Assembly: GCA_019747815.1 (NCBI GenBank)
Contig: JAIEQJ010000002.1
Coordinates: 96,585 to 160,584 of the forward strand
From: Hyphomonadaceae bacterium
GTDB taxonomy: Bacteria > Pseudomonadota > Alphaproteobacteria > Rhizobiales > Hyphomicrobiaceae
Reading direction: 5' to 3'
DNA length: 64,000 bases
Below, in pieces: positions 63,898 to 64,000 of this stretch. The notes beneath the pieces were generated by a model. That model was not told the DNA's origin, did no database searches, and worked only from the letters and a program-made list of their open reading frames with translations. Made by a program: the position numbers and the translations under genes. Position 1 is the stretch's first letter. Each line of letters opens with the position of its first letter.

Positions 63898-64000
63898 CTA
63901 TTTCTTCGGTGGAGAATTCCTGCGCGCGGGTGGCGGGATGGTCTCGGTGCGTCCGTCGCCGTGGGTGATGGAGATGTCGAACCACTTGTTGCGCACCTGG
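63898..64000 (-). CDS. C-terminal end of an unidentified gene, possibly TolC-like outer-membrane efflux protein
   Basis: Only the last 33 codons plus a stop are present (frame open to the window edge): QVRNKWFDISITHGDGRTET, then a Pro/Arg/Lys-rich tail ending NSPPKK. The VRNKWF stretch resembles the C-terminal end of rhizobial TolC proteins, and tolC commonly precedes popZ-valS in this order, so that identity is the best guess. It rests largely on gene order and needs the rest of the gene. Confidence 0.35.
   Translation of the reverse strand, partial: QVRNKWFDISITHGDGRTETIPPPARRNSPPKK

Overview
The window is a GC-rich, densely coded chromosomal segment from an alphaproteobacterium, most likely of the order Hyphomicrobiales (Rhizobiales). 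Evidence for this is a PopZ-type polar organiser (DUF2497) next to valS, an EipA/DUF1134 envelope protein, a DUF2585 membrane protein, and the block xthA-erpA-dgt-argS-SPOR-nagZ-scpA-scpB-tatA-tatB-tatC-serS, a gene order I recall from this order. No rRNA, tRNA, CRISPR array, prophage or insertion sequence with a transposase was seen.

Layout. 1-5.9 kb: the 3' part of an MFS exporter, a DUF2171 protein, an IlvD/Edd-type sugar-acid dehydratase, a CDF cation exporter, a 430-base gap holding three palindromic elements and a terminator, a 44-residue lipoprotein and a papain-like-fold orphan. 5.9-11.6 kb: a complete peptide/nickel-type ABC importer operon (fused double ATPase, binding protein, two permeases) with a GntR-type palindrome upstream. 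11.8-15.6 kb: a flavin-type PNPOx protein, a serine hydrolase, a nitrilase-family enzyme and a DedA-like protein. 15.6-19.7 kb: EF-P with both enzymes of its beta-lysylation pathway (EpmA, EpmB), interleaved with an FMN reductase and a frameshifted HxlR regulator. 19.7-25.5 kb: small membrane and secreted proteins (DUF2157/GDYXXLXY pair, RidA, PsiF-like, DUF937, EipA, DUF2585). 25.5-29.1 kb: a TetR regulator divergent from a Rieske oxygenase, then a DapA-family enzyme and a glutathione transferase. 29.1-34.4 kb: a candidate structured RNA with terminator, a 2OG-Fe(II) oxygenase broken by an amber codon, and a translationally coupled threonine ammonia-lyase/AceE-like pair.

34.5-50.8 kb: YciB, a hydroxyisobutyrate-dehydrogenase-like enzyme and the conserved housekeeping block. 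That block has been invaded twice: a higBA toxin-antitoxin pair plus tandem repeats lie between tatC and serS, and an orphan FbpC-like ATPase lies between scpB and tatA. 50.8-58.9 kb: a Sel1 protein, ilvD, a DUF898 / M48-TPR protease / DUF2939 group and a membrane-anchored patatin. 59-64 kb: PaiB, valS, popZ and the tail of a likely outer-membrane efflux gene.

The most unusual signals are insertions inside aminoacyl-tRNA synthetase genes. serS carries about 80 extra codons of much lower GC just before the conserved motif-2 region. valS carries a 108-bp palindromic repeat inserted exactly in frame as 36 codons; a related copy, sharing an identical 28-bp hairpin, sits just past the valS stop codon. 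Three dispersed palindrome families (GTCATCCCGG-ended, CCCTCTCCCC-ended and CTAG-ended) account for most of the larger intergenic gaps.
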